59,071 bases of DNA from Bacteroidetes bacterium UBA4416 (GCA_002390745.1 DGQK01000062.1:1-59071), one strand, 5' to 3'; numbered from the stretch's first letter, positions 34,122 to 44,053 are shown. The notes: generated by a model not told the origin, from the sequence alone. Made by a program: numbers and translations.

Positions 34122-35651
34122 ATGAAAAAATATTACTTCTTCCTTTTTATTCTTTCCAATTCCTTAATAGCCCAGATCTCCAATCCGGGCTTTGAGATCA
34201 CGAGAGATACCATACCCTCACTTCCGGCATCCTGGTCGGCCTGGGCACCTAAGCATTACAGCTGGCGGCTCGACAGTGCGACGAAACATAGCGGAGCCTG
34301 TTCGCTTTATATCAACAACGAACAAAATACGGACAACAACTCGTTTTTACCCTTTTCGCAGGTGGTAGATATTTCTGTGGAAACACTGAAAAAAATAAAC
34401 CTGAGCGTATTTGTAAAAACAAACCATGTATCGCAGGACATTGGATTATGGTGCCAGCTTTGGGATGAGAAAAACAAAAAGACCGGTTTTACCAGCCTTC
34501 AGGCTTTACAAATCCAAACTTCCGGTTCGCGCGACTGGACACAATTTTCGATACCGCTCACAGTGGGGCCTGATGTGAAAAAATTACTCATCGGCGGTTT
34601 TCTGAAAGGGACAGGCGAGGTATGGTACGATGACTTTGCCATTGAAGACGTATCCTCCAATAAAGCCGTTTCAAAAAAAGCATCGGCATTTATCCGGGAA
34701 GTGATTTCCATTGCTGAAAAAAATTCCATTGTAAAAGACTCCGTCAACTGGGAGAAGGTCCGCCGCGATATGCTGTCATTGGCAGGAGGCGCCAAAACCA
34801 CCCGCGATTGTTACCCCGCCATCCATTACCTCATCCGTGAATTGAATGCCAAAGGCGATAATCACTCCGGGTTTTATCCTCCGGAGTTTAATGCCAGGCA
34901 CAAAAGCGAAAACACAGATGGCCGCCAGCCGGAAAGCAAGTACCTCGGCAATTCCACCGCCTGTATAGCCGTTCCGGGCTTCTCCTCTGTCAGTAAAAAA
35001 CTCGGAGAAGCCTTTGCCACGAAAATACAGGCACTGATCAAAACGCTTGACTCCTCCTACACGATCACCACATGGATCGTAGACCTGAGAGAAAACACAG
35101 GGGGCAATATGTATCCTATGATTGCCGGGCTGGGACCTCTCCTGGGAGATGACACGCTGGGCTATTTCTACCTGCCCGGCCCGAACAAAACACACCCCTG
35201 GTATTACTCAAAGGGAATCAGCGGCAGCGATGGCACCGCATTATGCTCGGTAAAACATCCGTATACCATCCGGCAACCAAATCCGAAGATCATTGTCCTC
35301 TCAGGCTCCAATACAGCGAGCAGCGGCGAAATGACGCTGGTATCGTTCAAGGGAAAAGCAAATACCACCGTAGTAGGTTCTGCGTCGGCAGGATATTCGA
35401 CCGGGAATGCCGGGCATACCTTGCGTGATGGCTCTGTACTCAACCTCTGCGAATCGTATTGCACCGACCGGAATCACAAGGCCTATCGGGGGCCGATACA
35501 ACCGGACATCCCTGTTTCGCAATCTGATTCCGAAAAAACGGACCAGGTACTGCAACACGCAATCAAACTGGCATCGGACGAATTACCCCTGATCCTTCCT
35601 GGCAAACCAGATAATCGTTCCGATCACAATCAGGACCGAGATCACCAGTAA
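34122..35651 (+). CDS. S41-family (tail-specific/CtpA-like) serine peptidase, exported
   Basis: This 509-residue protein has a signal peptide (MKKYYFFLFILSNSLIAQ), an N-terminal beta-sandwich-like region of about 150 residues resembling a carbohydrate-binding fold (ISNPGFEIT, WYDDFAIED at its end), and a C-terminal S41 peptidase domain. Catalytic features are IVDLRENTGGNMYPM and the Ser in SGSNTASSGEMT near residue 400, with a Lys or Gln expected a few turns later. It has no PDZ domain. Similar two-part proteins are common in Bacteroidota. Its 3' end overlaps the convergent zinc-ribbon gene by 69 bases. Confidence 0.85.
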   Translation: MKKYYFFLFILSNSLIAQISNPGFEITRDTIPSLPASWSAWAPKHYSWRLDSATKHSGACSLYINNEQNTDNNSFLPFSQVVDISVETLKKINLSVFVKTNHVSQDIGLWCQLWDEKNKKTGFTSLQALQIQTSGSRDWTQFSIPLTVGPDVKKLLIGGFLKGTGEVWYDDFAIEDVSSNKAVSKKASAFIREVISIAEKNSIVKDSVNWEKVRRDMLSLAGGAKTTRDCYPAIHYLIRELNAKGDNHSGFYPPEFNARHKSENTDGRQPESKYLGNSTACIAVPGFSSVSKKLGEAFATKIQALIKTLDSSYTITTWIVDLRENTGGNMYPMIAGLGPLLGDDTLGYFYLPGPNKTHPWYYSKGISGSDGTALCSVKHPYTIRQPNPKIIVLSGSNTASSGEMTLVSFKGKANTTVVGSASAGYSTGNAGHTLRDGSVLNLCESYCTDRNHKAYRGPIQPDIPVSQSDSEKTDQVLQHAIKLASDELPLILPGKPDNRSDHNQDRDHQ

Positions 35652-36698
35652 AGCAATCTTCGCGGCTGAGTAAGGCCTTTCGCCCTGCACCTCGCCCGTG
35701 CGCGCATTGATGAGGAAGCGGTACACTTTATCCTTGTACTTATAAGAGCTGAGCCACACCGGCAGTAAAATATGCTTGAAGGTAATATCGTTGTACTCCG
35801 AATGAATGCTTGTTACCTGCTGCACATCACCGCCAATGTCGCGTTCCACGGTAGAGCGGATCACCGGCTGAATGCGTTGCTTGGCTTTTTCGAAGCCTGT
35901 TTTCAAATCCACCTGGTAGCTTTCGGTGATAAAGCCGCTCAGGTAACGGTCGTTGTAAGCCACCAATTCCGGCAGGTCCCAGGGCTCCAGCTCGTTGGCA
36001 AGATTTTCCGGCAAAGATGTGGAAGAAACAACCAGCACATCATCGAACTCATTGTGTACCGTGCCACTGGCCGGCCACCAGCGGGTACGCTGCACCTGGC
36101 GCGTTTGCGTTCTTCCCTCACTGTCGGTATAACTTTCGGATACATAATAATATTCGCCGCGCATGCCGGTGTAGTCGCTCACCGTATTGGTATCATAGGT
36201 CCAGTAAGGCATGTAGAGGCCGTTCAGTTTCTCGGCCGATTGCTGCGCATAGAGTTTTAATTTATTCGGTGCAAACCATAAACTGCCTGCCCAGCCAACA
36301 AACTTTTGTGTGGCGTCCTTACGGTCGATCTTGAAAGGCAACACGTAGGAGGGCTTGATGATGGAAGATGTGGAGGCATTCGTTACAACCAAAGGCGTAT
36401 CGCAATACGGACAGGTGCTCGACGTGACGTTGGGTTGCAAGGTTGTGGAAGCCGCGCAGTTGGTACATTTTACCGTTACGATTTCCTGTTTGTCCTCGAG
36501 ATGGGCTTTTTCGTTGAGAAAGCTTTCAAAATCATTTTCGATGATCTCCGTTGCCTCCTGCTCGATCTCGTTCTTGGCGCCGCAGTATTCACAGTTCAGG
36601 TAAGGCGTTCCGGGAAGGTATTTCAGATTGGCGCCGCAATCTTTACACTTAATAAAATTGCCGGTTTCAGCCGTTTGCTCGTTAAAATCGTTTGACAT
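35583..36698 (-). CDS. double zinc-ribbon protein with C-terminal membrane helix
   Basis: This 371-residue protein begins with two zinc ribbons, Cys18/Cys21 with Cys36/Cys39 and Cys78/Cys81 with Cys96/Cys99, both of the CxxC...CPYC/CEYC type. The middle region (about 115-340) is a conserved domain without known function, with YMPYWTYDTNTVSDYTG and HILLPVWLSSYKYKDKVYRFLINARTGEVQGERP as characteristic stretches (the latter runs about 311-343). One membrane helix (about 345-363) near the C-terminus anchors it. Proteins of this layout are sometimes annotated as TFIIB- or primosome-related because of the ribbons, but that is not supported by the rest. Confidence 0.8.
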   Translation of the reverse strand: MSNDFNEQTAETGNFIKCKDCGANLKYLPGTPYLNCEYCGAKNEIEQEATEIIENDFESFLNEKAHLEDKQEIVTVKCTNCAASTTLQPNVTSSTCPYCDTPLVVTNASTSSIIKPSYVLPFKIDRKDATQKFVGWAGSLWFAPNKLKLYAQQSAEKLNGLYMPYWTYDTNTVSDYTGMRGEYYYVSESYTDSEGRTQTRQVQRTRWWPASGTVHNEFDDVLVVSSTSLPENLANELEPWDLPELVAYNDRYLSGFITESYQVDLKTGFEKAKQRIQPVIRSTVERDIGGDVQQVTSIHSEYNDITFKHILLPVWLSSYKYKDKVYRFLINARTGEVQGERPYSAAKIALLVISVLIVIGTIIWFARKDQG

Positions 36699-36873
36699 AA
36701 AAAGGTCTGTAAATTGTTAAACTAATATAAACATTTTTTTATACACGCATTATGATATAATTTTCAGTAATGCATCGGATCGTTTTTTATAGTTGGCCCC
36801 CGGGCGGGCGCAAACCGCGTCGCCCAAAACCTGCCAGCGTTTGCCACATGCATCAACCTCAGGCTCTTATTGT

Positions 36874-37875
36874 ATGAAATCCTTTTCTCTTCTTCTCTTC
36901 CTCTTCAGCGTTGGCATCGCGCTTTCCCAGGGTACAAACAGCATTCCTTCCGGGTATTCGGGATGCGACTGGAGCAAGATGGTTCTGGATAAAAGCTACA
37001 TCCCTGAAAAAGAAGACACCTGCATTTTTGTAGCATCGACCCGCCACTACAACGATACGCTGAAGCAATTTGTGGATTACGATTATGACACGACAGGAAG
37101 CCTGAAATACTTCGCCGTTTACTTCCAGGGTAGCCGATGGACCGCTGTTCCCTACCCCAACCTGGAAACCCTGCTGGATCTTAAACCGGATTTCAAAAAT
37201 TTCGTCGTGCTCACTGAAGGCCTTGGTAAAACCTTTACCTCCGGCATCGACCGCGCCACAAGGCTAAAACGCATGTATGATATCGACGAATTATTTTTCG
37301 ACTGGCCCACGCAACGGCCCTATATGAAATCGGGAAAAAATTTCAGGACGACGTACAGGGTTTCCCGCGAGGTAGCGAAGCCTTATGCCCGTTGCCTCGA
37401 AGAGCTCCAACGCTACAAAGATGCCCATCCGTCGAAGTTTAAGATCACCACGCTGATGTTCCATAGCATGGGCAACCTGGTGCTGATGTACGATCTCAAA
37501 AACGACCTTTTCAAAAACATCAAACCCGGCCTGGCAGACAATGTCATTCTCAATGCAGCCTGCGTGCCTCAACGAAAGCATGCCAGGTGGCTGAGCAAGC
37601 TCGGCTTTTCCAAACAGATTTTTGTGACGATCAACAAGCGCGACCGAAACCTGAACGGAGCCAGGCTCGTGCTCTTCCGTCATATCCTTGGAGAAAAAGT
37701 AAAGAAACCCCTGGTGCCGGGCGTACATTATGTGAGTTTTTCGAAGGTGCTGGCGCGGGAACATAATTATTACCTCATCAGGCCCTTGCTCGCTAAGAAG
37801 CCTTATCTGAAAGCATTCTACGCCGATATTTTTGCAGGGCACATGCCTGTGCTGGACTATCCTAAGGAGAAATAA
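36874..37875 (+). CDS. DUF900-type alpha/beta hydrolase, exported
   Basis: This 333-residue protein has a signal peptide (MKSFSLLLFLFSVGIALSQ) and an alpha/beta-hydrolase domain. The family features are the FFDWPTQRPYMKS element after the early strands, helix SREVAKPYARCLEELQRY, and the nucleophile elbow LMFHSMGNLVLMYDL with Ser near residue 198 (the usual first Gly is Phe). ATG 36874 is chosen because it directly precedes the signal peptide; the frame is open to 36793 but without coding character. It probably acts on lipid or ester substrates in the envelope. Confidence 0.78.
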   Translation: MKSFSLLLFLFSVGIALSQGTNSIPSGYSGCDWSKMVLDKSYIPEKEDTCIFVASTRHYNDTLKQFVDYDYDTTGSLKYFAVYFQGSRWTAVPYPNLETLLDLKPDFKNFVVLTEGLGKTFTSGIDRATRLKRMYDIDELFFDWPTQRPYMKSGKNFRTTYRVSREVAKPYARCLEELQRYKDAHPSKFKITTLMFHSMGNLVLMYDLKNDLFKNIKPGLADNVILNAACVPQRKHARWLSKLGFSKQIFVTINKRDRNLNGARLVLFRHILGEKVKKPLVPGVHYVSFSKVLAREHNYYLIRPLLAKKPYLKAFYADIFAGHMPVLDYPKEK

Positions 37876-38022
37876 AAGTGCAACAAACGACCCGGTAAGA
37901 AAAATGCAAAGAGGCAGAATTTTTCACCCGACGAGATATCAATAGCAACAGTTGGCTTCGGTATGCTCAGAAGGGCACCTCAATCAATCCATTGGCTTTG
38001 AGGTCATCTCCAACGGATGTCC

Positions 38023-38047
38023 GGTGCCAGAGGCTCCCGAAGGCACC
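38023..38047. repeat. short palindrome of the REP-like type
   Basis: GGTGCC (38023-38028) and GGCACC (38042-38047) flank AGAGGCTCCCGAA, giving a hairpin similar in layout to the 25424-25477 palindrome. It lies just before the stop of the minus-strand rocD gene and may end transcription from both sides. The rest of the spacer 37876-38048 shows nothing else. Confidence 0.45.
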
Positions 38048-38048
38048 A

Positions 38049-39293
38049 TTAATGAAACGACTCTAATGTTTTTTTAATGATGGCGGCGCACTCCAGGATC
38101 TGTTCCCTGGTAATGACCAACGGCGGCGCAAAGCGGATGATGTCGCCATGAGTCGGTTTGGCGAGCAGGCCGTTCTCGGCGAGCTTCAGGCATACCTCCC
38201 AGGCTGTGATGCCGTCCTTTTCTTTGATCACAATGGCGTTCAGAAGGCCTTTGCCCCGCACTATGCTGATCCTGTCGGATTGGATCGCACGAAGCTCCGC
38301 TCTCAGAAGCTCACCCAGCTTCTCTGAATTTTCCGCCAGCTTTTCATCCAATACCACATTCAACGCCGTCATGGCAATTTTGCAACCCAATGGATTTCCA
38401 CCATAGGTCGATCCGTGCTGCCCCGGCTTAATGCACATCATGACAGCGTCGTTGGCCAATACAGCAGATACCGGGTACATGCCGCCACTCAGGGCTTTCC
38501 CGAGTATAAGCATATCCGGTTTTACGCCTTCATGATCGCAGGCCAGCATCTTACCCGTGCGGGCAATGCCTGTCTGGATCTCATCGGCAATGAATAACAC
38601 ATTGGCTGCTTTACACATGGCAGACGCCGTTTTCAGGTAACCGGCTTCCGGCACATACACACCGGCTTCGCCTTGTATAGGCTCCACCAGGAAACCTACT
38701 ACCGATGGGTCTTTCAGGGCTTCCGCCAACGCTTCGGTATTATTGTAAGGAATTGTTACATAACCGGGCGTGTAAGGGCCAAAGTTTTTGCGGGCATCGG
38801 GATCTGTACTTGCTGATACAATCGAGATGGTCCTTCCATGGAAATTCCCTTCGCAGACGATGACCTTTGCCGTGTTCTCCGCCACGCCTTTTTTCTCATA
38901 GCCCCATTTGCGCGCCAGCTTGACGGCCGTTTCCACGCCTTCGGCTCCTGTATTCATTGGCAATACTTTATCATACCCGAACAAACCAGTCAGGAATTTT
39001 TCGTACTCGCCCAGGATATTATTATGAAAAGCACGTGAGGTCAGCGCCAGCTTTTGTGATTGCTCGATGAGGGTTTGTGTGATTTTGGGATGAGAATGCC
39101 CCTGGTTTACAGCGCTGTACGCCGACAGGAAATCGTAATATTGCTTTCCATCCACGTCCCATACATGCACACCTTGCCCGCGTTCCAATACAACCGGTAA
39201 CGGATGGTAATTATGGGCGCCGTGTTTATCTTCCAGATCTATGAGTTGTTGGCTTTTCGCGGATAAGTTCGTTTCTGCAATCATAATGGTCAT
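38049..39293 (-). CDS. rocD: ornithine-oxo-acid aminotransferase
   Basis: This 414-residue class III PLP aminotransferase matches ornithine aminotransferase, which transfers the delta-amino group of ornithine to 2-oxoglutarate, giving glutamate semialdehyde and linking arginine and proline metabolism. Signatures are YYDFLSAYSAVNQGHSHPKI near the start, MNTGAEGVETAVKLARKWGY, the FIADEIQTGIARTG strand and the PLP Lys in LILGKALSGGMYPVSAVLA. The length and these stretches are typical of RocD rather than the acetylornithine enzyme. ATG 39284 (fourth codon) is a possible alternative start. A TATCTTTA element upstream on its strand may be the -7 box. Confidence 0.93.
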   Translation of the reverse strand: MTIMIAETNLSAKSQQLIDLEDKHGAHNYHPLPVVLERGQGVHVWDVDGKQYYDFLSAYSAVNQGHSHPKITQTLIEQSQKLALTSRAFHNNILGEYEKFLTGLFGYDKVLPMNTGAEGVETAVKLARKWGYEKKGVAENTAKVIVCEGNFHGRTISIVSASTDPDARKNFGPYTPGYVTIPYNNTEALAEALKDPSVVGFLVEPIQGEAGVYVPEAGYLKTASAMCKAANVLFIADEIQTGIARTGKMLACDHEGVKPDMLILGKALSGGMYPVSAVLANDAVMMCIKPGQHGSTYGGNPLGCKIAMTALNVVLDEKLAENSEKLGELLRAELRAIQSDRISIVRGKGLLNAIVIKEKDGITAWEVCLKLAENGLLAKPTHGDIIRFAPPLVITREQILECAAIIKKTLESFH

Positions 39294-39409
39294 TTAATCC
39301 GGTAAAGATAGAAAAAGCCCCTCAAAACACCTAATGCCCCGTGCTTCCCTATGCCGCTTTTGTCTGCATTTCCGCACCACTGGCAGGTACGGCATGCATT
39401 AAGATTTCA

Positions 39410-39541
39410 TTATTCTTTTGCAAATTTCTTAACGGTTACTTTATCATCCTGCCGGAGCGGATCGTTGGTCCAGGCAAAATTCCGGTTCCGTTTTAATTCG
39501 GGCTGAATCGTGTCGGGGAGTATGCCCGTAGCAAAGGCCAT
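39410..39541 (-). pseudogene. short protein-like open frame, possible gene remnant
   Basis: In the 323-base spacer 39294-39616 the minus strand holds a 43-codon frame whose peptide looks like real protein (MAFATGILPDTIQPELKRNR, then FAWTNDPLRQDDKVTVKKF and AKE before TAA). The frame stays open upstream for ten more codons (to 39571), also with protein-like residues (AGFYAHCRSP), until a stop. This suggests the 3' end of a gene whose 5' part was lost, or a small protein. I do not recognise the family. Confidence 0.35.
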
Positions 39542-39616
39542 AGGGCTGCGGCAATGAGCATAGAATCCAGCTCATTATTAAAATCCGCTGCTGTAACGGG
39601 GCATGAGTTGAAACAA

Positions 39617-42364
39617 TTACTCTTTCACGATCTTCTTCTGCGCCATGCTACCATTGGAGATCAGCCTCAGGAAGTAAATGCCTTGCTTCAGGTCTGATAC
39701 CGGAATTGTAAAATCATTACCGGAACCCTCTCCTTTTAAAACCAGCTTTCCTAACACATCAACGAGCTCGTAAGCTGTTGTCGTATTTCCCTGCGTGGAA
39801 TGCACCGTCAACACAGACTTTGCCGGATTCGGATATACGGTATAATAATCTTCCCTGGAGATATTCCTGATGCCAACCGAATTATCCTTGCAAACAGGCT
39901 TAGTGGCAAGCCTGTAAAAGGAAGTCACATTCTGTACATCCGTTTTCAGCTTATTAACGGCAAGCAAGTGGGCGTTGGTGGCAGAGCTGCTATCGAAAGA
40001 GGTCACATAGGCAAAATCAATTTCCGTCATCTGACCGGCGCCCAGGTTAAAAGGCCCCGAAGACGGAATGATCCTTCTATCCATAGGGGCATTCCCGGCA
40101 GAGGCTTCCGTCCAGTAACCGCAGGTTCCGGCCGGATCCGTGCTTATTCCCGGATTGTTCGGATCACCGGGAAACATCCAATTGGTAGCAACCGCTCCTC
40201 CATAGCCACTGCCTCCACAGGTCACATTGGTACCGTCTTTCCATTTACCGCTTAAGTAATTATAATATTCCCCGCAGGCTACCGGATCCTCCTCACCTGG
40301 AGAGCTTAACTGATAGGTATAGCGGAATGTTGTGAGCCGGTTCAGCTTACATTCTTCGCCCGCTTCATCAATCAGGCCGTTATTGTCGTTATCAATCCCA
40401 TCAGAAGCCGGCGCCAAAGGTCCTTTCATAACAGCAAAACCCTGGGCAGGAGGATATGAGCCATAACCGGATTGCCCCGCAATGGTTTCGTCAAAATTAT
40501 CGGCATTATAAACGTATCCGTAATTAGCGCTAACATTTGACCCAAAATAATCATCGCCATAATAGCCTAAATCCACGTCACTCCATAAACCAACAAAGAC
40601 ATCGTGGTAATTATTGGCCGAGCGGTTATAGATTTTGTAATTGTAAAAGGTTGTATAATCCAATACAGGATTTTCAGTCAGTATATCGGCACAACCGTAA
40701 GCATAGGCCATCCCATGGACCTCAATGCCCATGGGCGTACAGGATGTGCTATGAGCAGCCAGCTTATCGTTAAAAATATAATAGAGCGCCTGGTCGCCTT
40801 TGATCTTTGGATAATCGCCTCCTGTGAGCGGATCGTAGATACCATTGTTATTCACATCTACAAAAGGGGCCAGGTTCCGGCTGTAATTACCGGTGCCTCT
40901 AGCCGGCCAGGAAAGCAGATCTTCGGAAGGCACATAGGTATTGTTCTGAACATTACCGTTGTTGAAATTGACAATGAAATCATTGATCTCGCTGTAATTG
41001 ATTTTCCATATCTTATCATAGGAAAGTGCCGTCGCAGAATCTGTAGTGCCGGATAGGGTATCCAAAGGTCCCGGCCAGTAATCATTTCCATGCGGGCGAT
41101 AAGTTTGTGCCGCGCCATGCAGCTGGTTACCGTTATCAAACCCGCCAATCCAGAGCCCGGAACCGTAGTTCGCGCTTTTGCCGCTCCCTTTGGGAACTTC
41201 ATAATATCCGGCATCCTGCAGATCGTAGGCGGAGCCCATTTTCCAGTGCATATCTCCCCTGTTGGCAATCCCTGCTCTCACATGATTGATGTCCAGAAGC
41301 TTAAAATTATTATTGTTAACATCCCCGAAAGGCAGTGTATATCCGGTTTTATTGAAGGCATATAAAGGCAGTACGACGCTCGAACCTGTACCGGTTCCTT
41401 TTGTCATAAACAAGCGGTTCCCCTCTTTTTCCAGATAATCGCCGGGGATATTAGATGCGGGATAAAAATACTGATAAACCTTATTATTGGGAGCAAATTC
41501 AATAATCCCCTGACTTCCACCGCTGGAATAATTGATCATTTTTGTAGCTACGCCATTGTTAAGCCCTTCGCACAGATCATACACCGCTTTGGGCACGCCT
41601 CCTCCAAACATGGTATACACATCGCCCGCATTCACAAAAGATGTTCCCGAATACATCAGCACACCAACCGTCGTTGTACCAAGCCATTTTTTATTTTGCC
41701 CGTCTATGTAAATGCAGTTGATCCTACCGGAACCGGACGTGATCGTATTATCCACATAAGATGTTGTTGTGAACGAGCTGTTAATATTGAATTTCACAAG
41801 CCTGTTGACACCTCCCAGCCAGATGACATTGGCGTTCTCCGCTTTGACCGACGTGATATTGTCATCCGGAAGCTTCCCATTGGCCACATTATAATTTATG
41901 AAATTCACATTGTCGAAGCGCGACAGGCCCGCTGGAGTTCCTACGTATACTGAGCCCGCAATTGTTTCTATACAGGTGATGGTGTTGCTCGGTAATCCAT
42001 CAAGCGTGGTATAGGTTATAAAGGTCGTACCTGTAAATCTTACGAGCCCTTTGTCGGTGCCTATCCAGATGCTGCCGGCATTGTCTTTGGCAAGCGCTGT
42101 AACACTGTTGGACGGAAGAGCCGGAGTCGATGAGATGCTGTAATAGGTCCAGTTGGTATTATCAAATTTTGCCAGGGCCACATTCGACGCGGAGGGCATA
42201 TTCAACCCCATCCATTTATTCCCCGCGTTATCAACCAATAAAGCCGTAGGGCGCGGAACCGGAATACTCAAAGCAATATTGCTGGTATAGGTTGTAAAAC
42301 CATTTTGAGAAAAACCTGTGAACTGTAGAAGGGGAAGTAAGGCAAGTAGTAGTCGTTTTTTCAT
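39617..42364 (-). CDS. T9SS-exported beta-propeller protein
   Basis: This 915-residue protein has a signal peptide (MKKRLLLALLPLLQFTGFSQ), several two-component-regulator-type propeller repeats at about 45-250 (DNAGSIWIGTDKGLVRF and SVYVGTPAGLSRF are clear examples), a long middle region with Ca-binding-like loops (VDVNNNGIYDPLTGGDYP, DGIDNDNNGLIDEAGEE), and a C-terminal type A T9SS sorting domain (YTVYPNPAKSVLTVHS, ending DLKQGIYFLRLISNG and KKIVKE). The protein is thus exported through the type IX system and attached or released at the cell surface. No catalytic site is visible. Confidence 0.9.
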   Translation of the reverse strand: MKKRLLLALLPLLQFTGFSQNGFTTYTSNIALSIPVPRPTALLVDNAGNKWMGLNMPSASNVALAKFDNTNWTYYSISSTPALPSNSVTALAKDNAGSIWIGTDKGLVRFTGTTFITYTTLDGLPSNTITCIETIAGSVYVGTPAGLSRFDNVNFINYNVANGKLPDDNITSVKAENANVIWLGGVNRLVKFNINSSFTTTSYVDNTITSGSGRINCIYIDGQNKKWLGTTTVGVLMYSGTSFVNAGDVYTMFGGGVPKAVYDLCEGLNNGVATKMINYSSGGSQGIIEFAPNNKVYQYFYPASNIPGDYLEKEGNRLFMTKGTGTGSSVVLPLYAFNKTGYTLPFGDVNNNNFKLLDINHVRAGIANRGDMHWKMGSAYDLQDAGYYEVPKGSGKSANYGSGLWIGGFDNGNQLHGAAQTYRPHGNDYWPGPLDTLSGTTDSATALSYDKIWKINYSEINDFIVNFNNGNVQNNTYVPSEDLLSWPARGTGNYSRNLAPFVDVNNNGIYDPLTGGDYPKIKGDQALYYIFNDKLAAHSTSCTPMGIEVHGMAYAYGCADILTENPVLDYTTFYNYKIYNRSANNYHDVFVGLWSDVDLGYYGDDYFGSNVSANYGYVYNADNFDETIAGQSGYGSYPPAQGFAVMKGPLAPASDGIDNDNNGLIDEAGEECKLNRLTTFRYTYQLSSPGEEDPVACGEYYNYLSGKWKDGTNVTCGGSGYGGAVATNWMFPGDPNNPGISTDPAGTCGYWTEASAGNAPMDRRIIPSSGPFNLGAGQMTEIDFAYVTSFDSSSATNAHLLAVNKLKTDVQNVTSFYRLATKPVCKDNSVGIRNISREDYYTVYPNPAKSVLTVHSTQGNTTTAYELVDVLGKLVLKGEGSGNDFTIPVSDLKQGIYFLRLISNGSMAQKKIVKE

Positions 42365-42516
42365 GATAGTAGTTTTTGGCTAAACCTAAGTTCATGATTC
42401 TTATACACCAGCGAACATTACATTTGACAAGTGGCAGATTTTTGACCATAACTGGTACACACCGGACATTATCTGGCTGGATCATGAATACCAAAACCGA
42501 TATAATGAAAGGTTTT

Positions 42517-42834
42517 CTACCGAGAAGGGTTTGTATACAGCATACCTAATACCATGATCAGCAGCAGCAAGGCCAGAAACTCTGCATCCATAAAGACCAG
42601 GGGCGAAACGGATCCTTTTGGCCCGGCAGCCTGGTAGACCGGCCTCTCATTTCTCTGTTTGGCCCCTGCGTTGGATATTCCGGCTTTCATGACCTCTGCC
42701 TCCGGCACTCCCGCGCTATACGGCTTGTTACTGCCATTCACCGGCAAAGCAGTACGGTGAGCCGCATGCCCCGCTTCGGGCCTGAAAAACAGGCATGAGC
42801 AAAGGCAAAGCCATATGAGCAGGAATCGTTTCAT
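42517..42834 (-). CDS. small exported membrane protein of unknown function
   Basis: This 105-residue protein has a signal peptide (MKRFLLIWLCLCSCLFF), a polar middle part and a C-terminal hydrophobic helix (FLALLLLIMVLGMLY). No domain is recognised. The ATG at 42834 is preferred because the signal peptide starts there; an ATG at 42852 would add six residues. It lies upstream of the T9SS protein on the same strand, 152 bases away. Confidence 0.5.
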   Translation of the reverse strand: MKRFLLIWLCLCSCLFFRPEAGHAAHRTALPVNGSNKPYSAGVPEAEVMKAGISNAGAKQRNERPVYQAAGPKGSVSPLVFMDAEFLALLLLIMVLGMLYTNPSR

Positions 42835-43029
42835 GGAGTTAATGCAGGGCAAATTTACGGCGGAATTTCACGGCTGAATACCTCATTTACTAAACGTCCG
42901 CTCCAAGTGTATAAGTGTACTCTCCGGAGGAATAAGCGTCGAAAACCTGTATAACAGAAAAATAGTTAAACACATTTTAATGTTAACAAATTTTAACAGG
43001 GCTAAACCCGCTGTAGCCCTTGTCAATGC

Positions 43030-43037
43030 TAATTTTG
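43030..43037 (+). promoter_or_regulatory. -7 box TAATTTTG of the moxR-bat operon
   Basis: TAATTTTG matches TAnnTTTG and lies 23 bases before the moxR ATG. A clear -33 TTTG is not seen at the expected distance. Confidence 0.5.
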
Positions 43038-43060
43038 TGCAGCTTGTATAAAAAACACTT

Positions 43061-44053
43061 ATGGTAATAGACATCAAAGAATTGAATGAAAAAATTCAAC
43101 GCGAAAGTGCATTTGTAGATCTGCTTTCTGTTGAAATGGATAAGGTAATTGTAGGCCAGAACCACATGGTGGAACGGCTTCTGATCGGCTTATTAAGCAA
43201 TGGCCACATCCTGCTGGAAGGTGTTCCGGGGCTCGCAAAAACCCTGGCGATCAACACACTGGCCAAATGCATTGATGCACAATTCAGTCGTATCCAGTTT
43301 ACTCCCGATCTCTTGCCTGCCGATCTGATCGGTACCATGATCTATAACCAGAAACAAGAACAATTCTCCATCCGCAAAGGTCCTATTTTTGCCAACTTCG
43401 TGCTGGCCGATGAGATCAACCGTGCCCCGGCCAAAGTACAATCGGCTTTGCTGGAGGCCATGCAGGAAAAACAGGTAACCATTGGCGAGGAGACCTTTAA
43501 GCTTCCGAACCCGTTCTTAGTACTTGCTACCCAAAACCCGATCGACCAGGAAGGTACTTATCCTCTGCCTGAGGCCCAGATGGACCGCTTTATGCTGAAG
43601 GTGGTGATTAGCTACCCGAGCAGGGAAGATGAACGTAAAATCATTGCCTCCAATATTTCCAGGGCAGGTATGCCTAAACCAAACATCATCCTGAAGCCAG
43701 ATGATATTCTGAAAGCCCGCGAAGTGGTAAAAGATGTTTACATGGACGAGAAAATCGAACGTTACATTGTCGATATCGTCTTTGCGACGCGTTTTCCGAA
43801 GGAATACAAGCTCGATAAATTTGCCCCGCTTATTTCTTATGGCGGTTCTCCGCGCGCCAGCATCAACCTGGCCCTGGCTGCCAAAGCCTATGCCTTCATC
43901 AAACGCAGAGGCTATGTGATCCCTGAGGATGTGCGCGCCGTGTGCCTGGATGTGATGCGTCACAGGATCGGCCTCACTTATGAAGCCGAAGCAGAGAACA
44001 TCACCACAGAATACATCATTAACGAATTACTGAACGTTGTCGAAGTGCCATAG
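43061..44053 (+). CDS. MoxR-family AAA+ ATPase
   Basis: This 330-residue ATPase is the MoxR chaperone of the bat operon. Walker A is GVPGLAKT (54-61), Walker B is FVLADEINRAP, and the MoxR-specific GTYPLPEAQMDRFMLK follows. The C-terminal lid contains SPRASINLALAAKAYAF. MoxR proteins cooperate with VWA-domain proteins, here the DUF58, BatA and BatB products, to remodel or activate protein targets. It is the first gene of an eight-gene operon. Confidence 0.95.
   Translation: MVIDIKELNEKIQRESAFVDLLSVEMDKVIVGQNHMVERLLIGLLSNGHILLEGVPGLAKTLAINTLAKCIDAQFSRIQFTPDLLPADLIGTMIYNQKQEQFSIRKGPIFANFVLADEINRAPAKVQSALLEAMQEKQVTIGEETFKLPNPFLVLATQNPIDQEGTYPLPEAQMDRFMLKVVISYPSREDERKIIASNISRAGMPKPNIILKPDDILKAREVVKDVYMDEKIERYIVDIVFATRFPKEYKLDKFAPLISYGGSPRASINLALAAKAYAFIKRRGYVIPEDVRAVCLDVMRHRIGLTYEAEAENITTEYIINELLNVVEVP

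Noticed and set aside
39294..39616. tRNA or small RNA in the rocD-T9SS spacer
   Set aside because: No cloverleaf or strong hairpin was seen; a protein-like frame explains part of it better.
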